In this document: one piece after another, positions 48,066 to 57,908 of the stretch
How positions within the stretch are numbered: the first letter of the stretch is position 1
Layout: each line of letters opens with the position of its first letter
Origin: Bacteroidales bacterium
Lineage (GTDB): Bacteria > Bacteroidota > Bacteroidia > Bacteroidales > UBA10428
Direction of reading: 5' to 3'
DNA length: 64,000 nucleotides
NCBI GenBank assembly: GCA_016934395.1
Contig: JAFGSZ010000061.1
Coordinates: 1-64,000 of the forward strand
Notes under the pieces: generated by a model
Seen by the model: only the letters and a program-made list of their open reading frames with translations
Told to the model about the DNA's origin: nothing
Database searches by the model: none
Made by a program: the position numbers and the translations under genes

Positions 48066-48662
48066 ATGGCTATAAAATTTCAATACAATAAAACATCGTT
48101 ACAACAACTTGAGAAACAGCTGAAAGTAAGGGTAAAAGCATTGCCCACAATTAAAAATAAAGAATCGGCGTTACGGGTTGAGGTAAAAAAGGCCAAAGAT
48201 GAAATGAACCGGCTTGACAACGAGCTTAATGCAAAAATTAAAGAGTACGATAATATTGTTTCGCTGTGGGGAGAGTTTGATCAAAATCTATTAGGTATTG
48301 ACGATGTGAAATTAAGCATAAAAAAAATTGCAGGGGTTAGAATTCCTATTTTAGACGGGATAGACTTTTATATAAATAAATTCAGCGTTTTTAATAAACC
48401 AAAATGGTATCTGGATGGAGTTGCCATATTAAAAAATTTAGCCGGAATTGCCATTGAACGTGAATTTTTTCTGCGTAAAATGGAATTGCTTGACCATGCC
48501 AGAAAAAAAACCACCCAAAAGGTAAATCTTTTTGAAAAGGTTCAGATTCCCGGATACGAAGATGCCATCCGGAAAATTAAGAGATTTATGGAGGATGAAG
48601 AAAATCTTTCCAAGTCGGCCCAAAAGATAGTGAAAACAAGACAACAGCAAATGGAGGTATAA
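48066..48662 (+). CDS. ntpD: V-type ATP synthase subunit D
   Basis: This is a 198-residue central-stalk subunit. The N- and C-terminal thirds are long antiparallel helices (Gln-Leu-Lys-Val-Arg-Val-Lys at the start and Lys-Lys-Thr-Thr-Gln-Lys-Val-Asn-Leu-Phe-Glu near 155-165). The last of these is the conserved end of the family, where Arg-Arg-Val-Asn-Ala-Leu-Glu is usual. It is 109 bases downstream of B and 2 bases before subunit I. Confidence 0.85.
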   Translation: MAIKFQYNKTSLQQLEKQLKVRVKALPTIKNKESALRVEVKKAKDEMNRLDNELNAKIKEYDNIVSLWGEFDQNLLGIDDVKLSIKKIAGVRIPILDGIDFYINKFSVFNKPKWYLDGVAILKNLAGIAIEREFFLRKMELLDHARKKTTQKVNLFEKVQIPGYEDAIRKIKRFMEDEENLSKSAQKIVKTRQQQMEV

Positions 48663-48664
48663 GC

Positions 48665-50503
48665 ATGATCGTTCCGATGAAAAAATATACATTCCTGATA
48701 TACCATAAAGAATACCAGGAATTCTTACAAAGTTTGCAAGACCTTGGGATGCTTCACGTAATAGAAAAAGGAACCGGGGAACTAACTGATGAAGCACTAC
48801 GGGATCAATATCAATTATTAAGTCAGTTAAATGCTGCTATTAAATTTTTGAGTAAAAGAGAGGTCAGCCATCAGGGAATTGATTCTAAAAATCATCATGA
48901 CGGCAAAGCCGTATTAAACCAATTGCAGAATACACAGCATGAACTGGAACAGAATTTACAAGCGCTTGCCGGAATAAATAAAGAAATCAGCCAACTTGAA
49001 CCCTGGGGCGACTTTTCATTTGATGATATAAATAAACTGAAAGAGGTTGACATTACCGTTCGTTTCTTTGTGTGTCCAATAAAAAAATTTAATCCCGAAT
49101 GGCTGTCGGTATACAATATCGAAGAAATAAACAGGATAGGCCAATCACTGTATTTTGTACTTTTCCAGGAAAATGAGGAAACCATAGAAATTGACGCTGA
49201 AGAAATAAAACTTCCGGTAAAGTCGCTTTCTGCATTAAAAAACCAACAAAAAGATTATGAAAAAATAATTCAAAAAACAGAAGAAGTTTTTGATTTATTT
49301 GCATCGAAATACATTCCTCTACTTGAAGAAACAAAACAACAGGTTACAGAAAAGCTCGACTTTGATAAAGTAGTTTTAAATACTGAAAAGCAGGCCGAAG
49401 ATAAATTAATGATACTTGAAGGCTGGGCTCCAAGAGAAAAGGAAAAGGAAATTAATTCTCACCTTGAAAAGCTTGATGTCTATTTTGAGTCATCATCACC
49501 TGATGTGAACGACAATATTCCAATAAAGTTAAAAAACAATAAATTCAACAAGCTTTTTGAACCTGTAGGTGAGTTATATACCATGCCCGATTACAAGGAA
49601 CTGGACCTGACCCCGTTCTTTGCTCCTTTTTTTATGATGTTTTTCGGTTTTTGTTTAGGCGATGTGGGATATGGCCTGGTCATATTACTGGCTGCGATCT
49701 TCTTAAGATTCAAGGTTAAAGGGGCCATGCGTTCCATACTCGGACTGGGTATATTTCTTGGTGCTGCAACAGTGATTATGGGGTTTATCAGCGGTACATT
49801 TTTCGGGGTAAACCTTATTGAAACCAATATTCCCTGGCTTGAAAGCTCCAAGAAATTTATGCTTAATACCGATCAGCTGATGATGCTTTCTTTTGCAGTG
49901 GGTTTTGTTCAGACGATATTTGGTATGGGTATAAAAGCTGCCAATAAAGCCAAACAATTTGGTTTTGTGCATGCATTATCCACCATAGGCTGGATAATAG
50001 TTATCCTTGGAGGAGCAACATTGTTCGGGCTGTCAAAATTTAATCTGATTACCCCGGAACAGTTTAAATTATATATGATTATAGTTGGTGGTTTTGGAGC
50101 TATTTTTATCTTTTTCTTAAACAGTCCGGGTAAAAATATATTCCTGAATTTCGGACTTGGAATATGGGACACCTATGGCATGGCCTCCGGCTTGCTTGGT
50201 GATTTACTATCGTACGTAAGGCTATTTGCACTGGGTATTTCCAGCGCCGTGCTGGGTAATGTTTTCAATCAGCTTGCTTTTAGTCTTAGCCCCGATATAA
50301 TTATTGTTAAACAAATCGTTACCCTCGCAATTTTATTGTTTGGTCACGGGCTGAATCTTTTTATGTCGGCATTGGGTTCTTTTGTGCATCCGCTGCGTTT
50401 AACATTTGTAGAATTTTATAAGAATGCAGGCTTCATGGGAGGCGGAAAAAAATATGATCCTTTTCGGAAAAAATTTAATATAGAACAGGAATTAACAAAT
50501 TAA
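48665..50503 (+). CDS. ntpI: V-type ATP synthase membrane subunit I
   Basis: This is a 612-residue a/I subunit. A soluble N-terminal half (1-320) with coiled-coil arms binds the stator. About seven or eight membrane helices follow (from about 320), including Met-Phe-Phe-Gly-Phe-Cys-Leu-Gly-Asp-Val-Gly-Tyr-Gly and the helix with Ser-Tyr-Val-Arg-Leu-Phe-Ala-Leu-Gly, whose Arg is the essential half-channel arginine. A further Gly-His-Gly-Leu-Asn-Leu-Phe-Met-Ser-Ala-Leu helix is near the end. It carries the ion path with the K ring. It is 2 bases after D and 19 before K. Confidence 0.92.
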   Translation: MIVPMKKYTFLIYHKEYQEFLQSLQDLGMLHVIEKGTGELTDEALRDQYQLLSQLNAAIKFLSKREVSHQGIDSKNHHDGKAVLNQLQNTQHELEQNLQALAGINKEISQLEPWGDFSFDDINKLKEVDITVRFFVCPIKKFNPEWLSVYNIEEINRIGQSLYFVLFQENEETIEIDAEEIKLPVKSLSALKNQQKDYEKIIQKTEEVFDLFASKYIPLLEETKQQVTEKLDFDKVVLNTEKQAEDKLMILEGWAPREKEKEINSHLEKLDVYFESSSPDVNDNIPIKLKNNKFNKLFEPVGELYTMPDYKELDLTPFFAPFFMMFFGFCLGDVGYGLVILLAAIFLRFKVKGAMRSILGLGIFLGAATVIMGFISGTFFGVNLIETNIPWLESSKKFMLNTDQLMMLSFAVGFVQTIFGMGIKAANKAKQFGFVHALSTIGWIIVILGGATLFGLSKFNLITPEQFKLYMIIVGGFGAIFIFFLNSPGKNIFLNFGLGIWDTYGMASGLLGDLLSYVRLFALGISSAVLGNVFNQLAFSLSPDIIIVKQIVTLAILLFGHGLNLFMSALGSFVHPLRLTFVEFYKNAGFMGGGKKYDPFRKKFNIEQELTN

Positions 50504-50519
50504 TCAAATAAATATTTAA

Positions 50520-50981
<462 letters not shown>

Positions 50982-51004
50982 TCATTATTTTTAAAAATAT
51001 TATT

Positions 51005-51043
51005 AATCCTCCCGATAATTTTATAATTTTTGGGAGGATTTTT
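51005..51043 (+). terminator. Terminator of the V-ATPase operon
   Basis: Stem aatcctccc at 51005-51013 and gggaggatt at 51032-51040 enclose an 18-base AT-rich loop, followed by a short T-run. It lies just after the ntpK stop and before the DUF456 gene. Confidence 0.75.
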
Positions 51044-51054
51044 ATTTAAAGACT

Positions 51055-51570
51055 ATGGACTATCTTCTTCTTGTATTTGCAATAGTGTTTATTCTGCTGG
51101 GACTTGTAGGTTGTATTATTCCCGGATTACCAGGGCCTCCGCTAAGTTTTGTTGGTATTATACTGCTACATTTTACCCGCTTCGCAGAATTTTCTTTTAA
51201 CACCCTTTTTATTCTGGGTGGTATTGCTTTAATCGTCCAGGTACTGGACTATATAGTACCCATATGGGGAACAAAAAAGTTTGGCGGCACAAAAGCAGGA
51301 GTCTGGGGAAGCACAATAGGTCTTATTGCTGGAATAATTGTACTTCCTATGCTTGGAATCGTACTTGGTCCATTTGGGCTTATTGGCATTCTTGCAGGCC
51401 CTTTTTTCGGTGCATTAATAGGCGAGCTCATACATGGTCAGGCATCAGAACGTGCCCTGGTTGCAGCTATAGGATCTTTTATCGGCTTTTTAGCCGGTAC
51501 GTTAATGAAACTTGCTTCATCTGTAATAATAACAGTATATTTTGTTAGAGCAATTATTGAAACTTTGTAA
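51055..51570 (+). CDS. DUF456 membrane protein
   Basis: This is a 171-residue protein with four or five hydrophobic, glycine-rich helices: Ile-Leu-Leu-Gly-Leu-Val-Gly-Cys-Ile-Ile-Pro-Gly-Leu-Pro-Gly-Pro-Pro near 17-33 and Gly-Thr-Lys-Lys-Phe-Gly-Gly-Thr-Lys-Ala-Gly around 74-84. These are the DUF456 signatures. The family is small, of unknown function, and is widespread in bacteria. It follows the V-ATPase operon after the terminator, so it probably has its own transcription. Confidence 0.85.
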   Translation: MDYLLLVFAIVFILLGLVGCIIPGLPGPPLSFVGIILLHFTRFAEFSFNTLFILGGIALIVQVLDYIVPIWGTKKFGGTKAGVWGSTIGLIAGIIVLPMLGIVLGPFGLIGILAGPFFGALIGELIHGQASERALVAAIGSFIGFLAGTLMKLASSVIITVYFVRAIIETL

Positions 51571-51616
51571 CAAAATAATTGTTGTATTTCATTATATTAA
51601 TACAAACAGGTTTCAG

Positions 51617-52303
51617 ATGAAAAAAATAGTCTTGTTAATATTATTTTCACAGGTTGTTGTAACATTTAACCACGCACAGGGTAAGTGGGAGAAAAATTTT
51701 TATTCAAGTGTAAACTCCAAAAATTTTCATCAGTTTAAAATCTTTAATGATACTATCGACTTTAACAATATTGATTTTCCCAGGCTTCAGGCTGCGATAT
51801 TTTATCTTACCAATGAAGAGCGAATTAAAAACAAGCTTCCGGAACTTAACTATTCTGATTTGTTGGAAAAAACAGCTCTTATGCATTCTGAAGATATGGT
51901 GAAGTATGAATTCTTTGGACATGAAAACACTATCGATAAAAACAAAAAGGACCAGAATATGCGGGCCAGAATAACGGGGATTCAAAATCCATATGTAGCT
52001 GAGAATATTGCTGAAACTTTTGGCATTCAATATAAAGCCAATACCAGAGTTTTTACACCGGCAATCGGACAATTTAGCTATTCACAAGACGGAAATCTTA
52101 TTCCTCCCCACACCTATTTATCGCTTGCCGAAGTATTTTTAAATATGTGGATGAATTCACCTGAACATAAAAAAAACATCCTTTCACGCAATGCAATCCA
52201 ACTGGGATGTGGTATTGCATTCTACTATAATGAAAAATTTAATTCTATACCGACTTTTATTGCCACTCAAAATTTTCAGTGGTATGAACCCGTAAATAAA
52301 TAA
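51617..52303 (+). CDS. Secreted CAP-domain (SCP/PR1-like) protein
   Basis: This is a 228-residue secreted protein from the ATG at 51617; the TTG frame 75 bases upstream runs through the DUF456 end and is rejected. A signal peptide ends near His-Ala-Gln. The CAP fold is supported by Leu-Thr-Asn-Glu-Glu-Arg at the domain start, Ala-Leu-Met-His-Ser-Glu-Asp-Met with Phe-Gly-His-Glu, and Trp-Met-Asn-Ser-Pro-Glu-His-Lys-Lys-Asn-Ile with Leu-Gly-Cys-Gly-Ile-Ala. The pair of His residues would bind metal. The substrate is unknown. A terminator hairpin follows. Confidence 0.85.
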   Translation: MKKIVLLILFSQVVVTFNHAQGKWEKNFYSSVNSKNFHQFKIFNDTIDFNNIDFPRLQAAIFYLTNEERIKNKLPELNYSDLLEKTALMHSEDMVKYEFFGHENTIDKNKKDQNMRARITGIQNPYVAENIAETFGIQYKANTRVFTPAIGQFSYSQDGNLIPPHTYLSLAEVFLNMWMNSPEHKKNILSRNAIQLGCGIAFYYNEKFNSIPTFIATQNFQWYEPVNK

Positions 52304-52307
52304 AAAA

Positions 52308-52336
52308 AAGAACAACAAAATTAATTTGCTGTTCTT
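52308..52336. terminator. Terminator hairpin between converging genes
   Basis: Stem aagaacaaca at 52308-52317 and tgctgttctt at 52327-52336 pair with one mismatch around a 9-base loop. Short A/T runs flank it, so it can stop transcription from the CAP gene and perhaps from the RRM gene on the other strand. Confidence 0.6.
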
Positions 52337-52374
52337 CAGAAATCATTCATCCGGAATTTTAAAAATAAAAAATT

Positions 52375-52635
52375 CTAGACTTTAACTTTCTCTTTGGTCG
52401 AATGAGCTTGTAATACCCTTAGGTTTCGTCCTGAAACTGTTTTACCATCCAGAGCTTTGATGGCCTCCATGCCTTCTTTTTTATCTGGCATTTCAATAAA
52501 ACCGAAACCTTTAGATTTACCTGTTTTTTTGTCCCTGATTATTTTAACAGTGTCTACTTTACCCATAACTTCAAAAATTTTCCTTAGCTCATCTTCGCCC
52601 AAGCCATAGAAAATGTTGCCCACATAAATTGTCAT
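52375..52635 (-). CDS. RRM-type RNA-binding protein
   Basis: This is an 86-residue single RNA-recognition-motif protein with RNP2 Ile-Tyr-Val-Gly-Asn-Ile (3-8) and RNP1 Lys-Gly-Phe-Gly-Phe-Ile-Glu-Met (42-49). A short basic tail follows. Bacteroidota lack Hfq in many lineages and carry such Rbp proteins, which bind AU- or G-rich single-stranded RNA and affect gene expression. The gene stands alone. Confidence 0.92.
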   Translation of the reverse strand: MTIYVGNIFYGLGEDELRKIFEVMGKVDTVKIIRDKKTGKSKGFGFIEMPDKKEGMEAIKALDGKTVSGRNLRVLQAHSTKEKVKV

Positions 52636-52731
52636 GATAAGAAATTTTGAAAGTTCTGCATATGTAAGTTACAAATTTATTTTAGCAAATACAATTTTTT
52701 GAACTAAAATGACTTATGCAGAAAAACAATC

Positions 52732-53730
52732 TTAAACAAGGGTTGCAACCATAATTGCTTTTATGGTATGTACCCTGTTTTCGGCCTCATCAAAGACTAT
52801 AGATTGTTCCGATTCAAATACTTCTTCTGTAACTTCAAGGGCTTCAAGTCCAAATTTCTTATAAATATCGTTTCCTACCTTGGTTTCCCTGTTATGAAAT
52901 GCAGGCAAACAATGCAAAAATTTAACATCAGGATTTTGTGTAAGTTTCAGTACATTGTTGTTTACCTGGAAAGGCTTAAGGAGTTTAATTCTGCTTTCCC
53001 AAACCGAATCCGGTTCACCCATAGATACCCAAACATCCGTATATAAAAAATCTACATTACGAACAGCTTCATTAATATCTTCGGAGAGCAAAATTTTGGC
53101 TCCGGTCTGGTTGGCAATTGATTTGCATTCTTCCACAAGTGTTTCATTTGGAAAACATTCCTTTGGTGCAGCAGCCCGAAAATCCATACCCATCTTGGCT
53201 GCTCCTACCATTAGAGAATTCCCCATATTATTTCTTGCATCTCCCAGATAACAAAATGAAACTTCATTAAGAGGTTTATGAATGTGTTCTTTAATAGTTA
53301 GAAAATCTGCAAGAATCTGAGTTGGATGGAATTCATCAGTTAATCCGTTCCACACGGGAACACCGGCGAATGCCGCCAATTCTTCAACAATATTCTGACC
53401 AAATCCCCTGTATTCGATACCATCATACATTCTGCCCAGTACCCTGGCGGTATCCTTCATAGATTCTTTCTGCCCGATTTGCGAGCCTGAAGGTCCCAGG
53501 TAAGTAACATGTGCTCCCTGATCATGCGCAGCCACTTCAAATGCACAGCGCGTTCTGGTTGAACTTTTTTCGAAAATTAACGCAATATTCTTTCTTTTAA
53601 GCAACTGTTGTTCTGTACCGGAATACTTAGCTTTTTTTAAATCTGCAGCCAAATCAATTAAATAATTAATTTCCCGGGGTGAGAAGTCTAATAATTTTAG
53701 AAAACTCCTGTTTTTCAAATTAAAACCCAT
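52732..53730 (-). CDS. argF: Ornithine carbamoyltransferase
   Basis: This is a 332-residue OTCase of arginine synthesis. The carbamoyl phosphate loop is Ser57-Thr-Arg-Thr-Arg61, and the ornithine-binding His-Cys-Leu-Pro-Ala-Phe-His (about 274-280) is present. Asp-Val-Trp-Val-Ser-Met-Gly-Glu and Phe-His-Pro-Thr-Gln are also conserved. His-Cys-Leu-Pro marks it as OTCase rather than the N-acetylornithine (ArgF') type of some Bacteroides, which lacks that pattern to my memory. No other arg gene is adjacent. Confidence 0.93.
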   Translation of the reverse strand: MGFNLKNRSFLKLLDFSPREINYLIDLAADLKKAKYSGTEQQLLKRKNIALIFEKSSTRTRCAFEVAAHDQGAHVTYLGPSGSQIGQKESMKDTARVLGRMYDGIEYRGFGQNIVEELAAFAGVPVWNGLTDEFHPTQILADFLTIKEHIHKPLNEVSFCYLGDARNNMGNSLMVGAAKMGMDFRAAAPKECFPNETLVEECKSIANQTGAKILLSEDINEAVRNVDFLYTDVWVSMGEPDSVWESRIKLLKPFQVNNNVLKLTQNPDVKFLHCLPAFHNRETKVGNDIYKKFGLEALEVTEEVFESEQSIVFDEAENRVHTIKAIMVATLV

Positions 53731-53806
53731 ATGTATATTTATTATTTTTTTGTTTATAAATATTTATTTATTATAAATTCTTAGTTTACAGGAAAATAGT
53801 TTACAT

Positions 53807-53880
53807 CAACCATGGTTGTTGTAATTGTTTTGTAAAAATAATTAAAATCAATTATGATATTACATGATTTTGATCATAAT
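53807..53880 (-). promoter_or_regulatory. Palindromes upstream of argF
   Basis: A perfect 12-base palindrome caaccatggttg lies at 53807-53818. A second inverted repeat has arms attatgat (53851-53858) and atcataat (53873-53880). Both are in the 310-base AT-rich gap between argF and the divergent lipoprotein gene, 77-150 bases upstream of the argF start. They could be ArgR-like or other operators; no arginine box is recognised. The rest of the gap holds nothing clear. Confidence 0.3.
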
Positions 53881-54040
53881 AAGTGTATATATATGCAATT
53901 TTGATGTTGATTATTTAGTACGATAAAATTACTGTTTTACGCCTTTTATAACTATCTTCATCAAACATCAAAAATAAAATTGAACCTGAGTGAACAATTA
54001 CCGTACTAAAGTTATTATTAATTTGCATTATAGAACGAGA

Positions 54041-54715
54041 ATGAGATATTTTTATATAGTTACAATTCTAGCGGTTTTGTTATCAGGATGTAGTTCATTC
54101 GATTCTGACGATAAATATGAAAATGGTATTATTGAATATGAAATTACATATCTCGAAAATCAAATTCAGAATTACCCTTCTGCTTTACTCCCTAAAAAAA
54201 TGAAGCTGGCCTTTACAAGGCATCAGTCAATTAACACTATTGAAGGGTTTATGGGATTTTTTAAGCTCGATAATTTAACCAGTTTTAACGGGAAAAAATG
54301 CATAACCCACCTGAAAGTTCTGGATAAAAATTATGTTTATGAGGGCAAACGGAATGAACTGATGTGTTGTTTCGATGCGATGGAAAATATGAAGATTGAA
54401 TTTACTGATGAAACAAAATTAATTGCCGGATTACAATGTAAAAAAGCAATTATTAAGCAGGGAGATGAAACATCATTTGAGGTGTATTATACAAACGAGA
54501 TTAAAATTGAAAATCCGAACATCACCAATCCATATAAAAAAATCGATGGCGTACTCATGGAGTTTGAATTAAAGATGAACAATCTCAGGATGCATTTTAT
54601 CGCCAATAAATTTGAAAACAGCAAACCTGAAAAATCAAAACTCGAAATCCCTGATGAAGCTGAAATAATCACCCGGGATCAAATGAGCTACGTTATGAAT
54701 GAATTACTCAATTAA
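54041..54715 (+). CDS. Lipoprotein of unknown function, GLPGLI/DUF4412-like
   Basis: This is a 224-residue lipoprotein from the ATG at 54041; the GTG 51 bases earlier would precede the signal peptide with a polar stretch. The lipobox is Leu-Leu-Ser-Gly-Cys18. The mature part begins Gly-Ile-Ile-Glu-Tyr-Glu-Ile-Thr-Tyr and has Cys near Leu-Gln-Cys-Lys-Lys-Ala, then Phe-Glu-Val-Tyr-Tyr-Thr, in the order of GLPGLI/DUF4412-like beta-rich envelope proteins. The role is unknown; it is probably anchored in the outer membrane. Confidence 0.72.
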   Translation: MRYFYIVTILAVLLSGCSSFDSDDKYENGIIEYEITYLENQIQNYPSALLPKKMKLAFTRHQSINTIEGFMGFFKLDNLTSFNGKKCITHLKVLDKNYVYEGKRNELMCCFDAMENMKIEFTDETKLIAGLQCKKAIIKQGDETSFEVYYTNEIKIENPNITNPYKKIDGVLMEFELKMNNLRMHFIANKFENSKPEKSKLEIPDEAEIITRDQMSYVMNELLN

Positions 54716-54822
54716 TACTACTAAATTCAGATGTTTTTCTCATTCCGTAATTCATTTCCTGCCTTTTACTGTTGATAATTAAATACTATTATGTTTTATT
54801 TTTAGTTTATTTTAAACACTGT

Positions 54823-54830
54823 TAACTTTG
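54823..54830 (+). promoter_or_regulatory. Candidate -7 box of ftsK
   Basis: The sequence taactttg matches the TAnnTTTG consensus of Bacteroidota promoters, 31 bases before the ftsK ATG at 54861. The upstream -33 box is not a clear match. Confidence 0.35.
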
Positions 54831-54860
54831 CAGGTTTAAAAGCATAATGGATATTGTACA

Positions 54861-57236
54861 ATGGCAGGAAAGAAAAACAATAAAAGCAGTAATAAGAGTG
54901 GTTTAGTGCGTTTTTTTCGAGACGAAAGGTTTAAAATTATTTTCGGATTGCTCGTCCTTGGATTTAGTTTTCTACTTCTGCTTGCTTTCGTATCTTATCT
55001 GTTTACATGGAAAGAAGATCAGAGTTTTGCCTGGGAAAAAGTGTTTTCAAATCCGGATATTAAGGTTGAAAACTGGTCGGGTAAGGTAGGTGCGTACTTT
55101 GCCAATCTGTTTATAAACAGATGGTTTGGACTTACATCATTTACAGTTCCCTTTTTATTAATATTAATAGGGTTTCGTCTGCTAAAAATAAAACTTTTAC
55201 CTCTTGGCAAAACATTAAGAATTACGATTGTAGGTACCATATTAATATCCATTTTACTCGGATTCTTATTTAAGCTACAAAACGGTTTATTAGGAAGTGG
55301 ATTAGGAGGCAGGCACGGATACTACATCAGCCAGTGGCTTACTGCCCTTCTTGGTAAAACGGGCACCTTTTTATTATTGGTCATTTGCATTTTTGCCCTT
55401 TTTATTTTTTCATTTGATAATGCAGTATCGTGGTTTAAGCGTATTATCCATATCAGCTCGTTGAAAAATCTGCTGTTTTCATTTTCTTTTAAAAACCCCG
55501 ATGCAGCATTCAATCAGACTTTTGATGCCGATAGTGCCGATGAATCAGATGATCTGGTATTTGAAACTGAATTTCCCCAGCAGGAATCAACCGGCAGATC
55601 TAATGAAACAGTGCTTCCAAAAAATGAAGCAGAGGAGGAAAATGATGACGATGAGGAAGAAATTGAACTTATGATTGAAACCAACCGTTCGCAGGATGAT
55701 GAAAATTTTGAACCTGGAGCCCTGGTGCACGAAGACTTTGATCCGACTTTGGAATTATCCTCATTCCAGCTTCCCACTTTAGACCTTCTTGAGCGTCACG
55801 AAGCAGAAAATGCTTCTGTTACCAATGAAGAACTTATAAGCAATAAAAATAAAATTGTCGAAACGCTGGCAAATTATAAAATCCAGATCGATAAAATTAA
55901 GGCTACAATTGGCCCTACAGTTACACTGTATGAAATTGTGCCCGCTCCGGGAGTAAGGATATCAAAAATAAAAAACCTCGAAGACGATATTGCCTTAAGC
56001 CTTTCAGCCCTTGGTATTCGAATTATTGCTCCAATTCCCGGTAAAGGGACTATCGGTATTGAAGTTCCAAATCAGAAACCTGAAATTGTATCTATGCGGT
56101 CCATCCTGGCATCCCGGAAGTTCCAGGAATCGGATTTTGATCTCACAATTGCTCTTGGCAAAACCATTTCTAACGAAACCTATATTTTCGACCTGGCAAA
56201 AATGCCTCACCTGCTGGTAGCAGGAGCAACAGGACAAGGTAAGTCTGTAGGGTTAAATGCTATAATCACCTCGTTACTTTATAAAAAACACCCCTCCCAG
56301 TTAAAATTTGTACTTGTTGATCCTAAAAAAGTGGAGCTTACGTTATATGCAAAAATTGAAAACCATTACCTGGCGAAAATCCCGGATGCTGAGGAACCAA
56401 TAATCACCGATACCCAAAAGGTAATATATACCTTAAATTCGCTGACTATTGAAATGGATAAAAGATATGAGTTGCTTAAAAAGGCACATGTCAGAAATAT
56501 AAAAGAATACAACCACAAATTTGTAAAACGGCGGTTAAATCCTGAAAACGGACATCGATACCTGCCCTATATCGTGGTAATAATAGATGAGTTTGCTGAT
56601 CTGATAATGACTGCCGGCCGTGAGGTGGAAACTCCCCTGGCCAGGCTTGCACAACTGGCACGGGCAATAGGTATCCATTTGGTTATTGCAACGCAACGAC
56701 CCACAACCAACATTATTACAGGTGTAATAAAAGCAAATTTCCCGGCTCGTATTGCATTCCGGGTAACCTCCATGATCGATTCAAGAACCATTTTAGACAG
56801 CCCGGGAGCCAATCAGCTTATTGGCCGGGGAGATTTACTTTTTGCCCCTGGCAGCGATATGATACGACTACAGTGTGCCTTTATTGATATTCCGGAAATA
56901 GAAAAAATAACAGAATTTATAGGCTCACAACGTGGATATCCGATTCCCCTGGAATTGCCGGAATATGTAGACCAAAGTAGAGAAGATATAGGAGTTGTGG
57001 ATTTATCGAAAAAAGACAGCCTGTTTAATGATGCAGCCCGACTGGTGGTAGCTCATCAACAGGGTTCTACTTCCTTAATACAACGAAAGTTTTCCATAGG
57101 CTATAACAGGGCAGGCAGAATTATTGATCAGCTGGAAGCGGCTGGTATTGTTGGACCTTTTGAAGGCAGTAAGGCCAGACAGGTATTATTTCCGGATGAT
57201 TATACTCTGGAACAATTTTTGAATTCCCTGGAATAA
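54861..57236 (+). CDS. ftsK: DNA translocase FtsK
   Basis: This is a 791-residue septal DNA pump. Four N-terminal membrane helices (about 30-190) lead to an acidic linker (about 215-300, rich in Glu/Asp) and the alpha and beta motor domains. The P-loop Gly-Ala-Thr-Gly-Gln-Gly-Lys-Ser is at about 455-462, and Val-Val-Ile-Ile-Asp-Glu-Phe-Ala-Asp-Leu is Walker B. A C-terminal gamma winged-helix domain has Gln-Arg-Lys-Phe-Ser-Ile-Gly-Tyr-Asn-Arg-Ala. It segregates the chromosome terminus at division, with XerCD. It precedes the LolA-like gene by 20 bases, a pairing kept in Bacteroidota. Confidence 0.95.
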   Translation: MAGKKNNKSSNKSGLVRFFRDERFKIIFGLLVLGFSFLLLLAFVSYLFTWKEDQSFAWEKVFSNPDIKVENWSGKVGAYFANLFINRWFGLTSFTVPFLLILIGFRLLKIKLLPLGKTLRITIVGTILISILLGFLFKLQNGLLGSGLGGRHGYYISQWLTALLGKTGTFLLLVICIFALFIFSFDNAVSWFKRIIHISSLKNLLFSFSFKNPDAAFNQTFDADSADESDDLVFETEFPQQESTGRSNETVLPKNEAEEENDDDEEEIELMIETNRSQDDENFEPGALVHEDFDPTLELSSFQLPTLDLLERHEAENASVTNEELISNKNKIVETLANYKIQIDKIKATIGPTVTLYEIVPAPGVRISKIKNLEDDIALSLSALGIRIIAPIPGKGTIGIEVPNQKPEIVSMRSILASRKFQESDFDLTIALGKTISNETYIFDLAKMPHLLVAGATGQGKSVGLNAIITSLLYKKHPSQLKFVLVDPKKVELTLYAKIENHYLAKIPDAEEPIITDTQKVIYTLNSLTIEMDKRYELLKKAHVRNIKEYNHKFVKRRLNPENGHRYLPYIVVIIDEFADLIMTAGREVETPLARLAQLARAIGIHLVIATQRPTTNIITGVIKANFPARIAFRVTSMIDSRTILDSPGANQLIGRGDLLFAPGSDMIRLQCAFIDIPEIEKITEFIGSQRGYPIPLELPEYVDQSREDIGVVDLSKKDSLFNDAARLVVAHQQGSTSLIQRKFSIGYNRAGRIIDQLEAAGIVGPFEGSKARQVLFPDDYTLEQFLNSLE

Positions 57237-57255
57237 ATATTCTAATTTTATTGTT

Positions 57256-57906
57256 ATGAATAAATACTGTTTTATTATCCTGCTTGTATTTATTTGCACG
57301 GTTTCACATTCTCAACAAGATCCGGTTGCAAAAAAAATACTTGATGAGTCTGCAGAAAAAACCAAATCGTATAAAACCATACAAGCTGATTTTACATTGG
57401 TTATCACCAACCGGATTGAAAATGCCGTTTCAGAAAGTACCGGTAAAATTAAAATTAAAGGTCCCAAATATTATATCGACATGGTGGGTTCACAGGTGTT
57501 TTTTGATGGCAAAACTATGTGGAATTATGTGCAGGAAATTGAAGAAGTCACCATAACAGAGCCCGATACTGAAGATGAAGATTTTCTTGATAACCCGGCG
57601 AAAATATTTACCTGGTACAATCGTGATTTTAAATATGCCTATATTCAGGAAATAGTTATCGATGGTGAAAAAATGCATGAGATTGATCTGTTCCCGAAAA
57701 ATCTTAATCAACCCTATTCGAGAATAAAAGTTTTTATAAGGGTTTCTGATCTTAATATCGTAAAAATAACCTCATTTGGAAAAGAAGGAACCGATTATTC
57801 TATAAATCTTTTTAACATCAGCGTGGATAAAGACCTGGGTGATGCATGGTTTACATTTGATGTGTCTAAGCATAAAAAAACCGAAATTATAGATATGCGT
57901 TTTTAA
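57256..57906 (+). CDS. lolA: LolA-like lipoprotein carrier
   Basis: This is a 216-residue periplasmic protein with a signal peptide (1-19, ending His-Ser-Gln) and the LolA/LolB fold. The half-barrel start is Ile-Gln-Ala-Asp-Phe-Thr-Leu (36-42), followed by Gly-Lys-Ile-Lys-Ile-Lys-Gly-Pro-Lys-Tyr-Tyr and Gly-Lys-Thr-Met-Trp-Asn-Tyr. It should carry lipoproteins across the periplasm. It is probably cotranscribed with ftsK. The 2-base gap to the converging gene on the other strand shows no terminator. Confidence 0.88.
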   Translation: MNKYCFIILLVFICTVSHSQQDPVAKKILDESAEKTKSYKTIQADFTLVITNRIENAVSESTGKIKIKGPKYYIDMVGSQVFFDGKTMWNYVQEIEEVTITEPDTEDEDFLDNPAKIFTWYNRDFKYAYIQEIVIDGEKMHEIDLFPKNLNQPYSRIKVFIRVSDLNIVKITSFGKEGTDYSINLFNISVDKDLGDAWFTFDVSKHKKTEIIDMRF

Positions 57907-57908
57907 TA

